In this document: positions 27,726 through 36,239 of the stretch, one piece after another
Numbering within the stretch: position 1 is the stretch's first letter
How the letters are laid out: each line of letters opens with the position of its first letter
NCBI GenBank assembly: GCA_002238425.1
Contig: MPMJ01000002.1
Span: forward strand, 81,790-145,789
Source: SAR202 cluster bacterium bin16
GTDB taxonomy: Bacteria > Chloroflexota > Dehalococcoidia > Lucifugimonadales > Australimonadaceae
Direction: 5' to 3'
Length of the DNA: 64,000 bases
The notes under the pieces: generated by a model
What the model saw: only the letters and a program-made list of their open reading frames with translations
Database searches by the model: none
Told to the model about the DNA's origin: nothing
Made by a program: the position numbers and the translations under genes

Positions 27726-28430
27726 TTGGCAGACGACAACCAGCAGCAATCCACTCGTGCCGTGCGGGAAGACGGAGCTCTGACCCCAGCACAGCTCGAA
27801 CGCAGGGCATCGCGCCGGACCGTTTCGCGGCAGGAGCGCCGCCAGCGTTCCGCCGCGAAACGCGCACGCAAGCGCCGCTTCTTCATGGCGGGCGGCCTCA
27901 TCATCGCGCTGGCCCTTATCACCGGCCTCGCCCTGCCCTCATTCGGCGTCACGCCGACTCCCGTCGATCCGCAACCGCGCGACATCGCCGGGACGCAGCT
28001 TGCCATCCAGGAGGGCGACCTGCTCGAACCCGGCGCAACGGCCGAGTACGACACGTCACCACCGACATCCGGACCGAGCTGGGCTGAAGCCGCCGCATGG
28101 GGCGTCCACGAGGAACAAGTGGCAGACGAAGCCGTCGTGCGCAACCTTCGCAACGGCGCCATTGTGTTCAACTACCAACTCTCCAGCGACTCGCAGCGTG
28201 CAGAGCTGCAAGCGTTCGTTGAATCGCTTCCCGGGTACCCGGACTGCTACGTGATGCACCCGCACTCCGCAGTTACCGAAGGAGAGATCGAGGTCACTGC
28301 GTGGGGCTGGCTGGACACCGTAACGCCGAGCGAGACCGGCGCGATGCGCGACTTCGTCGACGATCACCGCGCCAACGGTCCAGACTCCGAAACCCGTGGT
28401 GAGTCGTGCGGTACGGGAAGCGGCGCGTGA
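27726..28430 (+). CDS. DUF3105 membrane-anchored protein
   Basis: The 234-residue product starts at a TTG with AAGGA upstream. A strongly basic segment (about 28-50) precedes one membrane helix (about 52-72, ending LALPSFG). The outer domain has YDTSPPTSGPSW and VVRNLRNGAIVFNY, matching the DUF3105 pattern, followed by a C-terminal CYVMHPHS segment. Function is unknown. It stands between purC and purS and overlaps purS by one base, so it is transcribed with the purine genes, although the domain would face outside the cell. Confidence 0.75.
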   Translation: MADDNQQQSTRAVREDGALTPAQLERRASRRTVSRQERRQRSAAKRARKRRFFMAGGLIIALALITGLALPSFGVTPTPVDPQPRDIAGTQLAIQEGDLLEPGATAEYDTSPPTSGPSWAEAAAWGVHEEQVADEAVVRNLRNGAIVFNYQLSSDSQRAELQAFVESLPGYPDCYVMHPHSAVTEGEIEVTAWGWLDTVTPSETGAMRDFVDDHRANGPDSETRGESCGTGSGA

Positions 28431-28681
28431 TGCGGTTCACCGCCCGCATCCAGGTAATGCTCAAGCCCGCCGTCAACGACCCGCAGGGCAACGCCGTGCT
28501 CGGTAGCCTGCATTCCCTCGGGTTCGACGGCGTGCGCGACGTGCGCGTCGGCAAGATGCTCACGCTCGATGTGGAAGCGCCAGACGAACCCGCAGCCCAC
28601 CGGGACGTCCACGAGATGTGCGACAAACTCCTCGCCAACCCTGTCATCGAGGCCTACGAGGCGGACATCAGGCCGGGGTGA
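28430..28681 (+). CDS. purS: Phosphoribosylformylglycinamidine synthase subunit PurS
   Basis: The 83-residue product begins MRFTARIQVMLKPAVNDPQG, the PurS opening, and contains the FDGVRDVRVGK segment. PurS bridges PurQ and PurL in the three-subunit enzyme that makes FGAM. The ATG at 28430 overlaps the DUF3105 stop by one base (TGATG). purQ and small-type purL are not next to it, so they must lie elsewhere. Confidence 0.9.
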   Translation: MRFTARIQVMLKPAVNDPQGNAVLGSLHSLGFDGVRDVRVGKMLTLDVEAPDEPAAHRDVHEMCDKLLANPVIEAYEADIRPG

Positions 28682-28704
28682 GTAAACCAACCTGGAAAAC
28701 CGTT

Positions 28705-29142
28705 CTACTCGGATAGGCGCTTCGCCTCAGCGCGAACCATGTCGAGCGAGACGCCAAGGCTCTCCAGAACTCCTGCAGCGACGCCGTCTCCCCGCGTGAT
28801 GCCCATCAGCAAGTGCTCCGTCCCGATGAGGAAGCAGCCGGACCGGCGGGCCTCGTCTACTGCGAATTCGACCATTTCTTTTACATGAGGGGTGAGATGG
28901 AAATCGTCCAGAAACGGGCGCTCGCCTCTGACGATCGTCGGTTCAATCGCAGCCCGCACGTCATCGGGTTCAACGTTCATGCTGCCCAGAACACGAACTG
29001 CTAGTCCATCCGTCACTTGAACGAGGGCGAGCAGGACATGCTCTGTCCCAATGTGGCTATGGTTGAACCGCCGTACTTCTCGCTCAGCGGTCGAGAGCAC
29101 TTCACGACTTTGGTTGGAGAGCTTCGGGAATTCGGCTGCCAC
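28705..29142 (-). CDS. Stand-alone Clp N-domain protein (ClpC/ClpA N-terminal repeat only)
   Basis: The 145-residue product consists of two Clp_N repeats: LSNQSREVLSTAE with HSHIGTEHVLLAL, and TPHVKEMVEFAVDEA with FLIGTEHLLMGI. No AAA+ ATPase domain follows. In ClpC this domain binds adaptors and substrates; stand-alone versions are reported as possible adaptors or decoys. The start is GTG at 29142. It lies 12 bases after hisB and is the last gene of the his operon. Confidence 0.85.
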   Translation of the reverse strand: MAAEFPKLSNQSREVLSTAEREVRRFNHSHIGTEHVLLALVQVTDGLAVRVLGSMNVEPDDVRAAIEPTIVRGERPFLDDFHLTPHVKEMVEFAVDEARRSGCFLIGTEHLLMGITRGDGVAAGVLESLGVSLDMVRAEAKRLSE

Positions 29143-29154
29143 GGCGAGAGCGTC

Positions 29155-29754
29155 TTACCCGATCACGCCCTTGGTGCTTGGCGTGTTGCCACCTGCGCGC
29201 GGGTCGATCTCGACAGCGTCGCGCAGCGCCTTGGCGAGCCCCTTGAACGAGGCCTCGACTTTGTGGTGCGAGTTGACGCCGTGCAGCACGTGGACATGCA
29301 ACGTGATCCGCGCCTCGACCGCAAACGACTCCAGGAAGTGGCGCACGAGGTCGCCCGGCAGGTCGGCGATGGTGGCGCCGCTAACGCCGAGGTCGACGAC
29401 TGCGTAGCCGCGGCCGCTGATGTCCAGCGCCACGCGTGCGAGCGTCTCGTCCAGCGGGGTGATTGCGTGGCCCATGCGGCGGATACCTGCTCCGCTGCCG
29501 ATGGCATCGGCGAACGCCCGCCCGAGTGCGATGCCGCAGTCCTCCACGGTGTGGTGCCAGCCGGTCAATGCGCTGTCGCCGGTGGCCTTGATGTCGAGGT
29601 CGAAAAGGCCGTGGCGGGAGAGCTGGTTCAACAGGTGGTCGAGCATCCCGTTGCCGGTTGCGATGCTCCCCTGCCCGGTGCCGTCCAGTCCGATGGTGAC
29701 CGATACGGACGTTTCGCCCGTGGCCCTGCTGTATGTTCCGATGCGGTCCGTCAT
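29155..29754 (-). CDS. hisB: Imidazoleglycerol-phosphate dehydratase
   Basis: HisB removes water from imidazole glycerol phosphate in histidine synthesis. The 199-residue, single-function form has GMLDHLLNQLSRHG, WHHTVEDCGIALG and NSHHKVEASFKGLA, giving the metal-binding histidine/glutamate sets. Its start overlaps the hisC stop by 4 bases. Confidence 0.96.
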   Translation of the reverse strand: MTDRIGTYSRATGETSVSVTIGLDGTGQGSIATGNGMLDHLLNQLSRHGLFDLDIKATGDSALTGWHHTVEDCGIALGRAFADAIGSGAGIRRMGHAITPLDETLARVALDISGRGYAVVDLGVSGATIADLPGDLVRHFLESFAVEARITLHVHVLHGVNSHHKVEASFKGLAKALRDAVEIDPRAGGNTPSTKGVIG

Positions 29755-30851
29755 GCTGTCTGCTGCAAGGCTGCGCGCAGCGCCTCGATGAACCGCCCGG
29801 TCTGTTCCGGCGTTCCGACGCTGACGCGCAGGTAGTCGGCGAGTTTGCCGCGTGAGTAGTATCGCACCGACACGCCACGGTCAGCGAGCGCGTCGTATAT
29901 CGCCTTGCCGCGTCCTTCGGGCAAGCGACAGAGGATGAAGTTCGCGTCGGATGGCATCGGGTCGACTCCCTGCATCTCCGCAAGCAAGCCGGTCATCTGC
30001 TCACGTTCCTGGACGATCAGCCGCGCGCGTTCGTCTAGTATCTCGGCGTCTTCCAGCGACGCCAGCAGCGCTGCCTCCGCCACCTGCGAGACGTTGTATG
30101 GCGGTTTGCCGCGCATCAGCACCTCGGCCATCTCCTCGTTCATCATGCCGTAACCCGCGCGCAGTCCGGCCAGTCCCGCCCATTTGCTCATCGTCCTCAG
30201 CACGACGAGGTTCGGGTGTTTGTCCACGAGGGGGAGCACGCTGCGTCCGGCGAACTCGGCATACGCCTCGTCCACGACGACGAGGCAGTCTGCGCTCAAC
30301 AGCCGCTCCACGTCTTCGAGCGGCGTGCCGTTGCCGGAAGGGTTGTTCGGGGACGCGAGCACGATGAGCTTCGCGCCCTCGGCCGCTGCGAGCATGCCGC
30401 CAACGTCGATGTCGAAATGTTCGTCACGTTCGACCTCGACGATAGCGCCGCCGCAGATATGCGCGATCACGTCGTACATGCCGAACGTCGGCGGTGCATT
30501 CACGACCACGTCGCCGGGTTCGAGCGTCGCACGGAAGACGAGGTCGATGATCTCGTCGCTGCCGTTCCCGACGACGATCTGCTCCGGCCTCGCGCCGGTG
30601 TAACCGGAGAGCGCACGACGCATCGCGACCTGTGCCGGGTCCGGGTAGATGTGCGCTCGCGCGGAGTGGTTCAGCGCTTCCAGCGCCTTCGGCGACGGCC
30701 CGTACGGGTTCTCGTTCGCGTTCAGCTTGACGACTTCAGCCTCCGTGATGCCGCCGCGCTCTGCGAGGGACTCAGGGGGTTCGGCCGCCTCATACGGATG
30801 GAGGTTGCGCCAGTGCGGCTGTACGAAATCGAGTACGTTCCGGCGCGTCAT
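29751..30851 (-). CDS. hisC: Histidinol-phosphate aminotransferase
   Basis: HisC is a PLP enzyme of fold type I that aminates imidazole acetol phosphate. The 366-residue product has NENPYGPSP near residue 45, VGNGSDEIID, the SPNNPSGN segment, DEAYAEF and the PLP lysine in TMSKWAGLAGLR. It overlaps hisD upstream and hisB downstream by 4 bases each. Confidence 0.95.
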   Translation of the reverse strand: MTRRNVLDFVQPHWRNLHPYEAAEPPESLAERGGITEAEVVKLNANENPYGPSPKALEALNHSARAHIYPDPAQVAMRRALSGYTGARPEQIVVGNGSDEIIDLVFRATLEPGDVVVNAPPTFGMYDVIAHICGGAIVEVERDEHFDIDVGGMLAAAEGAKLIVLASPNNPSGNGTPLEDVERLLSADCLVVVDEAYAEFAGRSVLPLVDKHPNLVVLRTMSKWAGLAGLRAGYGMMNEEMAEVLMRGKPPYNVSQVAEAALLASLEDAEILDERARLIVQEREQMTGLLAEMQGVDPMPSDANFILCRLPEGRGKAIYDALADRGVSVRYYSRGKLADYLRVSVGTPEQTGRFIEALRAALQQTA

Positions 30852-32182
30852 GGGCGCCTCCTTCCGGACGGTTCGCCGGCGCCTTCCAGCCGCATCTCTG
30901 CCGCGCGGGCGTGCGCCGTCAGGCCTTCCGCTCGAGCCAGCGCCGACGCTGCCGGGCCGATCTCGCGCGCCGTCTTCGATGAGAGTCCGACGATCGGCAC
31001 GTGCTTGAGGAACGTGTGAACGCCGAGGCTCGACGCGAAGCGCGCCGTCGCGCCCGTCGGCATGACGTGGCTCGGCCCCGCCGCGTAGTCGCCCATGACC
31101 TCGGGCGACGTCTCGCCGACGAAGATACCTCCCGCGTTGCGTATCAGGCCGACGCAGGCGTGTGGGTCGGCGGTGAGCAGGCAGAGGTGCTCCGGTGCGA
31201 ACGCGTTGGCGACCACAGCCGCCTCCGTGATGCTGTCCACGATGACGATCGTTCCCTGTCGCGCCAACGCCTCGCGTGCTATCGGCTCGCGCTCCAGCAG
31301 CGCGACCTGGCGCTCCAACTCGCGCTCGACCGCATCCGCGATCGATTCGCTCGTCGTCACGAGCACGGGTGAAGCCAGTTCGTCGTGCTCCGCCTGCGCG
31401 AGCAGGTCCGCGGCGACGATCTCCGGGGTGGCGGTATCGTCGGCGATGACGAGCGTCTCGGTCGGGCCGTAGAGGCCGTCGATGTCCACGTGGCCGTAGA
31501 CCAGCCGCTTGGCGATTGAGACGAACACGTTACCGGGACCGCAAATCTTGTCGACCTGGGGAACGCTCGCCGTTCCGAACGCCATCGCCGCCACCGCTTG
31601 CGCCCCGCCGATGCCGAACAGCCGGTCCACGCCTGCGGCAAGCGCGGCGGCGAGCGTCACGGGCGACGGGTCCGGCGTGCAGACGATGACTTCCGACACG
31701 CCGGCCACTTTCGCCGGTATCGCCGACATCAGCACGGTCGAGGGGTACGCGGCCGAGCCGCCTGGCACGTAGAGGCCGACGCGTTCGATGGCGACGCTCC
31801 GCAGTCCGTAGCCCGCGTCCGCGTCGTCCCATGCACGCGGCATGGCAGCCTCGTGGTACGCGCGTATCCGCCCTGCAGCGATCATGAGCGCATCCTGCAA
31901 CTCAGGCCCTATCCCGTGCGCGGCGTCCTCCCAGGCGCTGCGCGGAACCTCCAGAGCATCCAGCTCTGCGCCATCGATGCGGTGGGCGTAGTCCTTGATA
32001 GCCGTGTCGCCCTGCGCGCGAACGTCAGCGACGATGCGTTCGACCGCCTGGCTCGCGGTGAGCGGTCCCCCGAACAACGCCTCGGTGCGCGCGGCAGACG
32101 CGGGCGTCAGCTCCGGCTCCTCGTAGCCCGGACGCCGCGTCAGCGCCGCTAGTCCCGCATCGATGCCGCGCAGTACGCGCAT
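30848..32182 (-). CDS. hisD: Histidinol dehydrogenase
   Basis: HisD oxidises histidinol to histidine in two NAD-linked steps. The 444-residue product has VGLYVPGGSAAYPS, IGGAQAVAAMAFG, GPGNVFVSIAKR and QAEHDELA with zinc and catalytic residues. I took the ATG at 32182 (MRVLRGIDAG), which overlaps the hisG stop by one base; a frame open to 32866 lies inside hisG. It overlaps hisC by 4 bases. Confidence 0.95.
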   Translation of the reverse strand: MRVLRGIDAGLAALTRRPGYEEPELTPASAARTEALFGGPLTASQAVERIVADVRAQGDTAIKDYAHRIDGAELDALEVPRSAWEDAAHGIGPELQDALMIAAGRIRAYHEAAMPRAWDDADAGYGLRSVAIERVGLYVPGGSAAYPSTVLMSAIPAKVAGVSEVIVCTPDPSPVTLAAALAAGVDRLFGIGGAQAVAAMAFGTASVPQVDKICGPGNVFVSIAKRLVYGHVDIDGLYGPTETLVIADDTATPEIVAADLLAQAEHDELASPVLVTTSESIADAVERELERQVALLEREPIAREALARQGTIVIVDSITEAAVVANAFAPEHLCLLTADPHACVGLIRNAGGIFVGETSPEVMGDYAAGPSHVMPTGATARFASSLGVHTFLKHVPIVGLSSKTAREIGPAASALARAEGLTAHARAAEMRLEGAGEPSGRRRP

Positions 32183-33219
32183 CACGACAGTCCCAGCGCG
32201 CCGAGCAGCCGTGCGTAGATGTTGCTCTCCTCGCGGAAGAGGTATACGGCGTCCGACACGCTGACCGACGCTCCGCCGATGCTGCGCAGGTGGTCGACCG
32301 CCGCGGTCAGGTCGCGCTTGGGGATGGAGACCGTTATCGAGTAGACCTGCCGTCCGTCGCGTGAGTACACCGGCGATATCGTCGGGCCGCTGATGCCGCT
32401 CGCCTCCGGCAGCTCCAGCACCTTCGCGGCCACCGCCTGCTCGCTCTCGCCCTCGATGTTTGCGGTAAGCCGCGAGTATGCCGATGCGGACTGGCTTGCC
32501 TCGATGCGCTCGATGATCTCCCGGGCCGTCTCCAGCCGTTGGGGGTGCTCCCGCAGCATGCGCCTGTTCGCGATCAGTGCGCCTTCCGATTCCAGCACCC
32601 TGCCGTCCGCGACCTGCTTCAAGTGGTTCTCTCGCAGCGTCTGGCCGCTCGCCGTCAGGTCGACAATGAAGTCCGCGTAGCCGATGGCCGGAGTGGGTTC
32701 CACCGCACCGGAGAGGCGCTTGAGCGTGAAGTAGTTGACGTCGTGCTGGTGCAGGAAGCGGCGCGTGAGCACCGGGTACTTCGTCGCGATGCGCAGTTCC
32801 CGCCCGCTCTCCTGGAACTCGATCGAGAGGTCCGCGAGGTCGGCCATCGACTCGACGTCCACCCACGAGTCCGGCACCGCCGTCACGAGCTCGCAGTGGC
32901 CGTAGCCCAGCGCCTCGATCACGACGAGCGCGTCGCCGTCGTCTATGCGCGTTTCCGCGAAGTTGTCGAACCCCACGAGGCCGAGGTCGGCGTCACCTTC
33001 CTCCACGCGCGCCGTGATGTCCGAATTGCGCTGGAAGACGATCTCCACGCCGCGCAGCGTGCGCATCTCGCCGGTGTAGCCGCGTGGGTTCGGACGGCGC
33101 ACGCGCATGCCGCTGCCGCTCAGGAAATCGAGCGTGCCCTCGTACATGACGCCGTCGCTCGGGATAGCCAGGCGCAGACTGTCCCGCACCTGGCCGTTAG
33201 ACGAACTGTTCTGCAACAC
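32182..33219 (-). CDS. hisG: ATP phosphoribosyltransferase, long form
   Basis: HisG starts histidine synthesis by joining ATP and PRPP. The 345-residue product opens LRLAIPSDG, has DADLGLVGFDN and the signature segment ATKYPVLTRRFL, and then a C-terminal domain of about 90 residues ending in a VDHLRSIGG-type ACT-like repeat. Long-form HisG normally carries its own histidine-sensing domain. Start: GTG at 33219 with AGGACG upstream overlaps the previous gene by 23 bases; a GTG at 33189 would avoid overlap but has no ribosome site. The neighbour upstream is a HisRS-like protein. Confidence 0.88.
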   Translation of the reverse strand: MLQNSSSNGQVRDSLRLAIPSDGVMYEGTLDFLSGSGMRVRRPNPRGYTGEMRTLRGVEIVFQRNSDITARVEEGDADLGLVGFDNFAETRIDDGDALVVIEALGYGHCELVTAVPDSWVDVESMADLADLSIEFQESGRELRIATKYPVLTRRFLHQHDVNYFTLKRLSGAVEPTPAIGYADFIVDLTASGQTLRENHLKQVADGRVLESEGALIANRRMLREHPQRLETAREIIERIEASQSASAYSRLTANIEGESEQAVAAKVLELPEASGISGPTISPVYSRDGRQVYSITVSIPKRDLTAAVDHLRSIGGASVSVSDAVYLFREESNIYARLLGALGLS

Positions 33220-34597
33220 GGCCGTCCTGCCCTACCCGCATGATGGTCTCGATGCCGCGCTGCCTCGCGTACTTCGCAGCCGCAGCGTCGTTCTTGCTTT
33301 CCAGGTCCAGCTCCACCGGGATGCCCTGCGCGCGCAAGCGTTCCGCAGTGGCCACCGCTTCGCTGAACGCGGTCTCCTGCGCCGTCACCAGCACCTGTGC
33401 CGGGCCGTCGACATCGTCCTCGGCGAACCCTGCCGGCAGCAGGCGCGCCACGTGGTCCAGCCCGTAGGCGAAGCCGATCGCCGGTGTCTTGCGTTTTCCG
33501 CCGAGCGCTTCGATGAGGTCGTCGTACCGTCCGCCGCCACCTAGCGCGTGCGTGCCGCGTACCCGTGGGTGTTCGATCTCGAACTGCAGGCCGGTGTAGT
33601 AGGCCAGTCCGCGCGCGAGTCCGAGGTCGAGCACGACCGGCACGCCGCGCAGGTCGTACTGCTCGAGCGCGGTCAGCACGCCTTCCAGAGGCGCGAGGGC
33701 GCTCTTGCGGATGCGGAACCGCGATGCTATGCGCTGGAGCTTGCCGCGCACGCGCGCCGCAGGGCCCGTGGCACGGGCGAGCTCGCCACAGAGGGCGAGG
33801 CCTTTCTCGAACGCACCCGGCTCGTCGGCCAGGCGCAGTTTCTTGAGGTAGCGACGCAGTATCTCGTCAGGCGTGCGTTGCCCGGTTGAGCCAGCGACGC
33901 CCTGCCCCACGAAGCTGCGCACCATCTCTGCGGCGTCCTCGGGCGCCATCGCCCTTGTGATGCGTGAGACGTGTTCGCTTGCTTCCGGAGCGAGCAGTCC
34001 AAGGCGCGCCGCCTTTGCCCGCACGTCCTCGGGCGATTCGCTTCCGGAGCGCAGCGCGGCGAGGCTTCCCATGAGGAACACACTGGAACGCTCGGAGAGG
34101 CCCAGCGCCCCGTACATCGCCGCGACGACGCCGACGTGCCCGATGCGCAGCCGGTGGCCGCGTACGCCAAGCACGGTCAGCCCCTGCACGGCGAGCGCAA
34201 GCATCTCAGCATCCGCCGCGACGCTACCGGCGCCGATCAACTCCGCGCCGAGTTGCTCGAACTCGCCGGAGTCGCCGCCCTTCTCGTAGCGGAAGACAGG
34301 ACCGGAATAGCACCAGCGTTGCGGCAGCGGGCCCGGCAGTTCGCCGACGACGAACGCCTGCACGACGGACGACGTGAACTCCGGACGCAGGCTGACGCGC
34401 CGCCCGCTGGGGTCGGTGAATGAGTACATGCGCGCCGCGAGCTCGCCGCCCGACTTCTTCAGGAAGAGGTCGGTCGGCTCGAGCATCGGCGTCGTTATGG
34501 GCTGGTAGCCCCTGCGCTGCAGGAATCGCTCCAGGCGCAGGCGGCTGCCCGCGACGACGCGCTGGCGGGCAAGCGATTGCTCTCGTGCGTTACTCAT
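33197..34597 (-). CDS. Histidyl-tRNA synthetase-like protein (HisZ or HisRS)
   Basis: The 466-residue class II synthetase-like protein has motif 2 (SGPVFRYEKGG...FEQLGAELIG), the histidine-A loop RGLAYYTG and motif 3 (GGGRYDDLI ... AIGFAYGLD). Residues that contact histidine in HisRS appear kept: E in LRPE, Q in FEQLG, R and YY in RGLAYY. A helical insertion (about 150-290) and a C-terminal domain of about 90 residues like the anticodon-binding domain are present. Being first in the his operon next to hisG suggests HisZ, the HisG regulatory subunit. HisZ usually lacks the C-terminal domain and partners short HisG, so a true HisRS is possible. Confidence 0.8.
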   Translation of the reverse strand: MSNAREQSLARQRVVAGSRLRLERFLQRRGYQPITTPMLEPTDLFLKKSGGELAARMYSFTDPSGRRVSLRPEFTSSVVQAFVVGELPGPLPQRWCYSGPVFRYEKGGDSGEFEQLGAELIGAGSVAADAEMLALAVQGLTVLGVRGHRLRIGHVGVVAAMYGALGLSERSSVFLMGSLAALRSGSESPEDVRAKAARLGLLAPEASEHVSRITRAMAPEDAAEMVRSFVGQGVAGSTGQRTPDEILRRYLKKLRLADEPGAFEKGLALCGELARATGPAARVRGKLQRIASRFRIRKSALAPLEGVLTALEQYDLRGVPVVLDLGLARGLAYYTGLQFEIEHPRVRGTHALGGGGRYDDLIEALGGKRKTPAIGFAYGLDHVARLLPAGFAEDDVDGPAQVLVTAQETAFSEAVATAERLRAQGIPVELDLESKNDAAAAKYARQRGIETIMRVGQDGRVAEQFV

Positions 34598-34626
34598 GGG
34601 ATGCGCCGAATCGGGACTGTTCCGTC

Positions 34627-34632
34627 ATTGTA
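34627..34632 (-). promoter_or_regulatory. Possible -10 box of the his operon
   Basis: The minus strand reads TACAAT 29 bases before the first his gene start at 34597. No clear -35 hexamer was found upstream. Confidence 0.35.
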
Positions 34633-34682
34633 ACGCACACGAGACGAGGTGCAGGCCGGATAAGAGTGCCTCTACTCACGCG

Positions 34683-35438
34683 TCAGGCCGGCGCGATCTC
34701 TCCGTCACCCAGTGCGCGCACGTCGCCCGACGCGAGACGCACCAGCAAGCGCCCCTCGCTGTCCACGCCTTCCGCCATCCCCTGCACCGCGCCGTCCCGT
34801 CGACGCACTGTGACTTCCTTGCCGATCGTCGCGAGGCGCGCCGACCAGTCGCCGACCAGCGCCTGCGGAGCATCGAGGCACTGGCTGTAGCGTTCGCGCA
34901 ACCCGGCTAGGAACGCTTGTTCCGCATCGGCAACCGCGAACTCGATCCCCATCTCCGACGCCAGGCTCGCCGCGCCTTCGGCTATCTCCGCGTGCTCATC
35001 GGGGTGCAGGTTCACGTTCAGTCCCACTCCGAGCACCGCGATGACGTTGCCGTCCGTGTCCGCGCGGACCTCCGTGAGTACGCCGCAGACCTTCCTGCCG
35101 TTCAGCAGCACGTCGTTCGGCCACTTGAACCCGCACGCCAGCCCCGTCAGCGCCCGCACCGCATCCGACGCTGCGAGTGCGCCCGCGATGCTCAGCAGCG
35201 GTGCGGCGTCCACCGGGGGGCGAAGCAAGACCGAGGTCAACAGGTTGTCGCCTTCGCCGGACACCCAGCGGCGTGAGAAGCGGCCCCGGCCAGCCGTCTG
35301 CACCTGGGCGACCACGGTCATCCCGTGCGGCGCGTCCGCCTCCACGAGCTGCCACGCCACGTCCATCGTCGACGTGACGCGCTGGAAGCGCATCACCTGT
35401 CCGCCGATGACGCCGCGCTGGTCGCCTTGCGTACTCAT
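34683..35438 (-). CDS. birA: Biotin-[acetyl-CoA-carboxylase] ligase
   Basis: The ligase forms biotinyl-AMP and transfers biotin to a carboxyl-carrier lysine. The 251-residue product has TSTMDVAW, the biotinyl-AMP loop GRGRFSRRW (about 50-58) and KWPNDVLLNGRKVCGVL. It lacks the N-terminal helix-turn-helix of E. coli BirA, so it is the monofunctional type that does not repress bio genes. It has a small SH3-like C-terminal domain (TVRRRDG...GRLLVRL). Confidence 0.93.
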   Translation of the reverse strand: MSTQGDQRGVIGGQVMRFQRVTSTMDVAWQLVEADAPHGMTVVAQVQTAGRGRFSRRWVSGEGDNLLTSVLLRPPVDAAPLLSIAGALAASDAVRALTGLACGFKWPNDVLLNGRKVCGVLTEVRADTDGNVIAVLGVGLNVNLHPDEHAEIAEGAASLASEMGIEFAVADAEQAFLAGLRERYSQCLDAPQALVGDWSARLATIGKEVTVRRRDGAVQGMAEGVDSEGRLLVRLASGDVRALGDGEIAPA

Positions 35439-35496
35439 GCCCCGATTCTACTCGCGCAATCTTGGACGGCTGTAAGTCCATGCTATCGAGCGTGGG

Positions 35497-35502
35497 TATA
35501 AT
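35497..35502 (+). promoter_or_regulatory. -10 box upstream of mntA-hepT
   Basis: A perfect TATAAT lies 37 bases before the mntA ATG at 35539. It is too close to an earlier in-frame ATG at 35515 to leave a leader with a ribosome site, which supports the later start. The -35 region is not recognisable. Confidence 0.5.
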
Positions 35503-35538
35503 CAGGATGATTGGATGTCCGACACTGAGGGGAGGGTC

Positions 35539-35829
35539 ATGAACAGGAGCGAACTCCTCCGCTTGCTGCAATCGCACAAGCAAACGCTCAGCGAACGCTT
35601 CGGCGTGACAAGCCTCGCCCTGTTCGGCTCGTTCGCGCGTGGCGAGGCCACTGACGATAGCGACCTCGACATCCTGGTCACGTTTGATGGTCCTGCCACG
35701 TCTCGATCATATTTCGGTGTGCAGTTCTACATCGAAGGCCTGACAGGCCGGACAGTTGACCTGGTGACCGACAAGGCGTTACGTCCCGAACTGCGACAGT
35801 CTGTGGAGCGAGACTGCGTACATGTCTAA
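35539..35829 (+). CDS. mntA: Minimal nucleotidyltransferase antitoxin MntA
   Basis: The 96-residue product has the nucleotidyltransferase motif GSFARGEATDDSDLDILV (GS-x10-D-x-D), with a further aspartate in GRTVDLVT. In MntA-HepT modules the MNT protein AMPylates and so neutralises the HEPN toxin. GGAGGG five bases before the ATG at 35539 decides the start over the ATG at 35515. It overlaps hepT by 8 bases. Confidence 0.87.
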   Translation: MNRSELLRLLQSHKQTLSERFGVTSLALFGSFARGEATDDSDLDILVTFDGPATSRSYFGVQFYIEGLTGRTVDLVTDKALRPELRQSVERDCVHV

Positions 35830-36181
35830 TCTCGATGAAGAGCCGCGGAGTTGGCGTCTCTACATCCAGGACATGCTTGCCTGCGGCGAGAAGGTACTGG
35901 CCTACGCTGAAGGGATGACCCAGACGGCCTTCGTTGCAGACAGCCGGACCTACGATGCCGTTCTGCGCAACCTCGAACTCATCGGAGAAGCGGCAACGCA
36001 TGTGCCCGTTGACGTGCGTGAATCGACCCCGCAGGTCGAGTGGCGCAACATCATAGGCGTCCGCAACCGCGTGGCCCACGGCTACCTGGGCATCGATGAT
36101 GACGTCGTCTGGGACATCATTCAGAACAATGTCCCTCGTCTGTTGCCTGAACTCCGGCGCCTGCTACGCACTGCCTGGTGA
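35822..36181 (+). CDS. hepT: HEPN-domain toxin HepT (DUF86)
   Basis: The 119-residue helical protein has the RNase motif R-x4-H as RNRVAHGY (about 80-87), the tyrosine of which is the usual site modified by MntA. It also has RNLELIGEAA, typical of the DUF86/HepT family. HepT cleaves RNA, often tRNA ends. It overlaps mntA by 8 bases, forming a complete type VII toxin-antitoxin pair. No mobile element is visible beside it. Confidence 0.88.
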   Translation: MSNLDEEPRSWRLYIQDMLACGEKVLAYAEGMTQTAFVADSRTYDAVLRNLELIGEAATHVPVDVRESTPQVEWRNIIGVRNRVAHGYLGIDDDVVWDIIQNNVPRLLPELRRLLRTAW

Positions 36182-36205
36182 GAACCACACTTCCCTGCCC
36201 CGTCC

Positions 36206-36219
36206 TTGTTGAATAACAA
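36206..36219. promoter_or_regulatory. Palindrome TTGTT-GAAT-AACAA upstream of the MFS gene
   Basis: A perfect 5-base inverted repeat with a 4-base centre lies 21 bases before the MFS start. Position and form suit an operator, but no regulator gene is adjacent. Confidence 0.3.
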
Positions 36220-36239
36220 CGTAGTACCATCGCCAAGCG

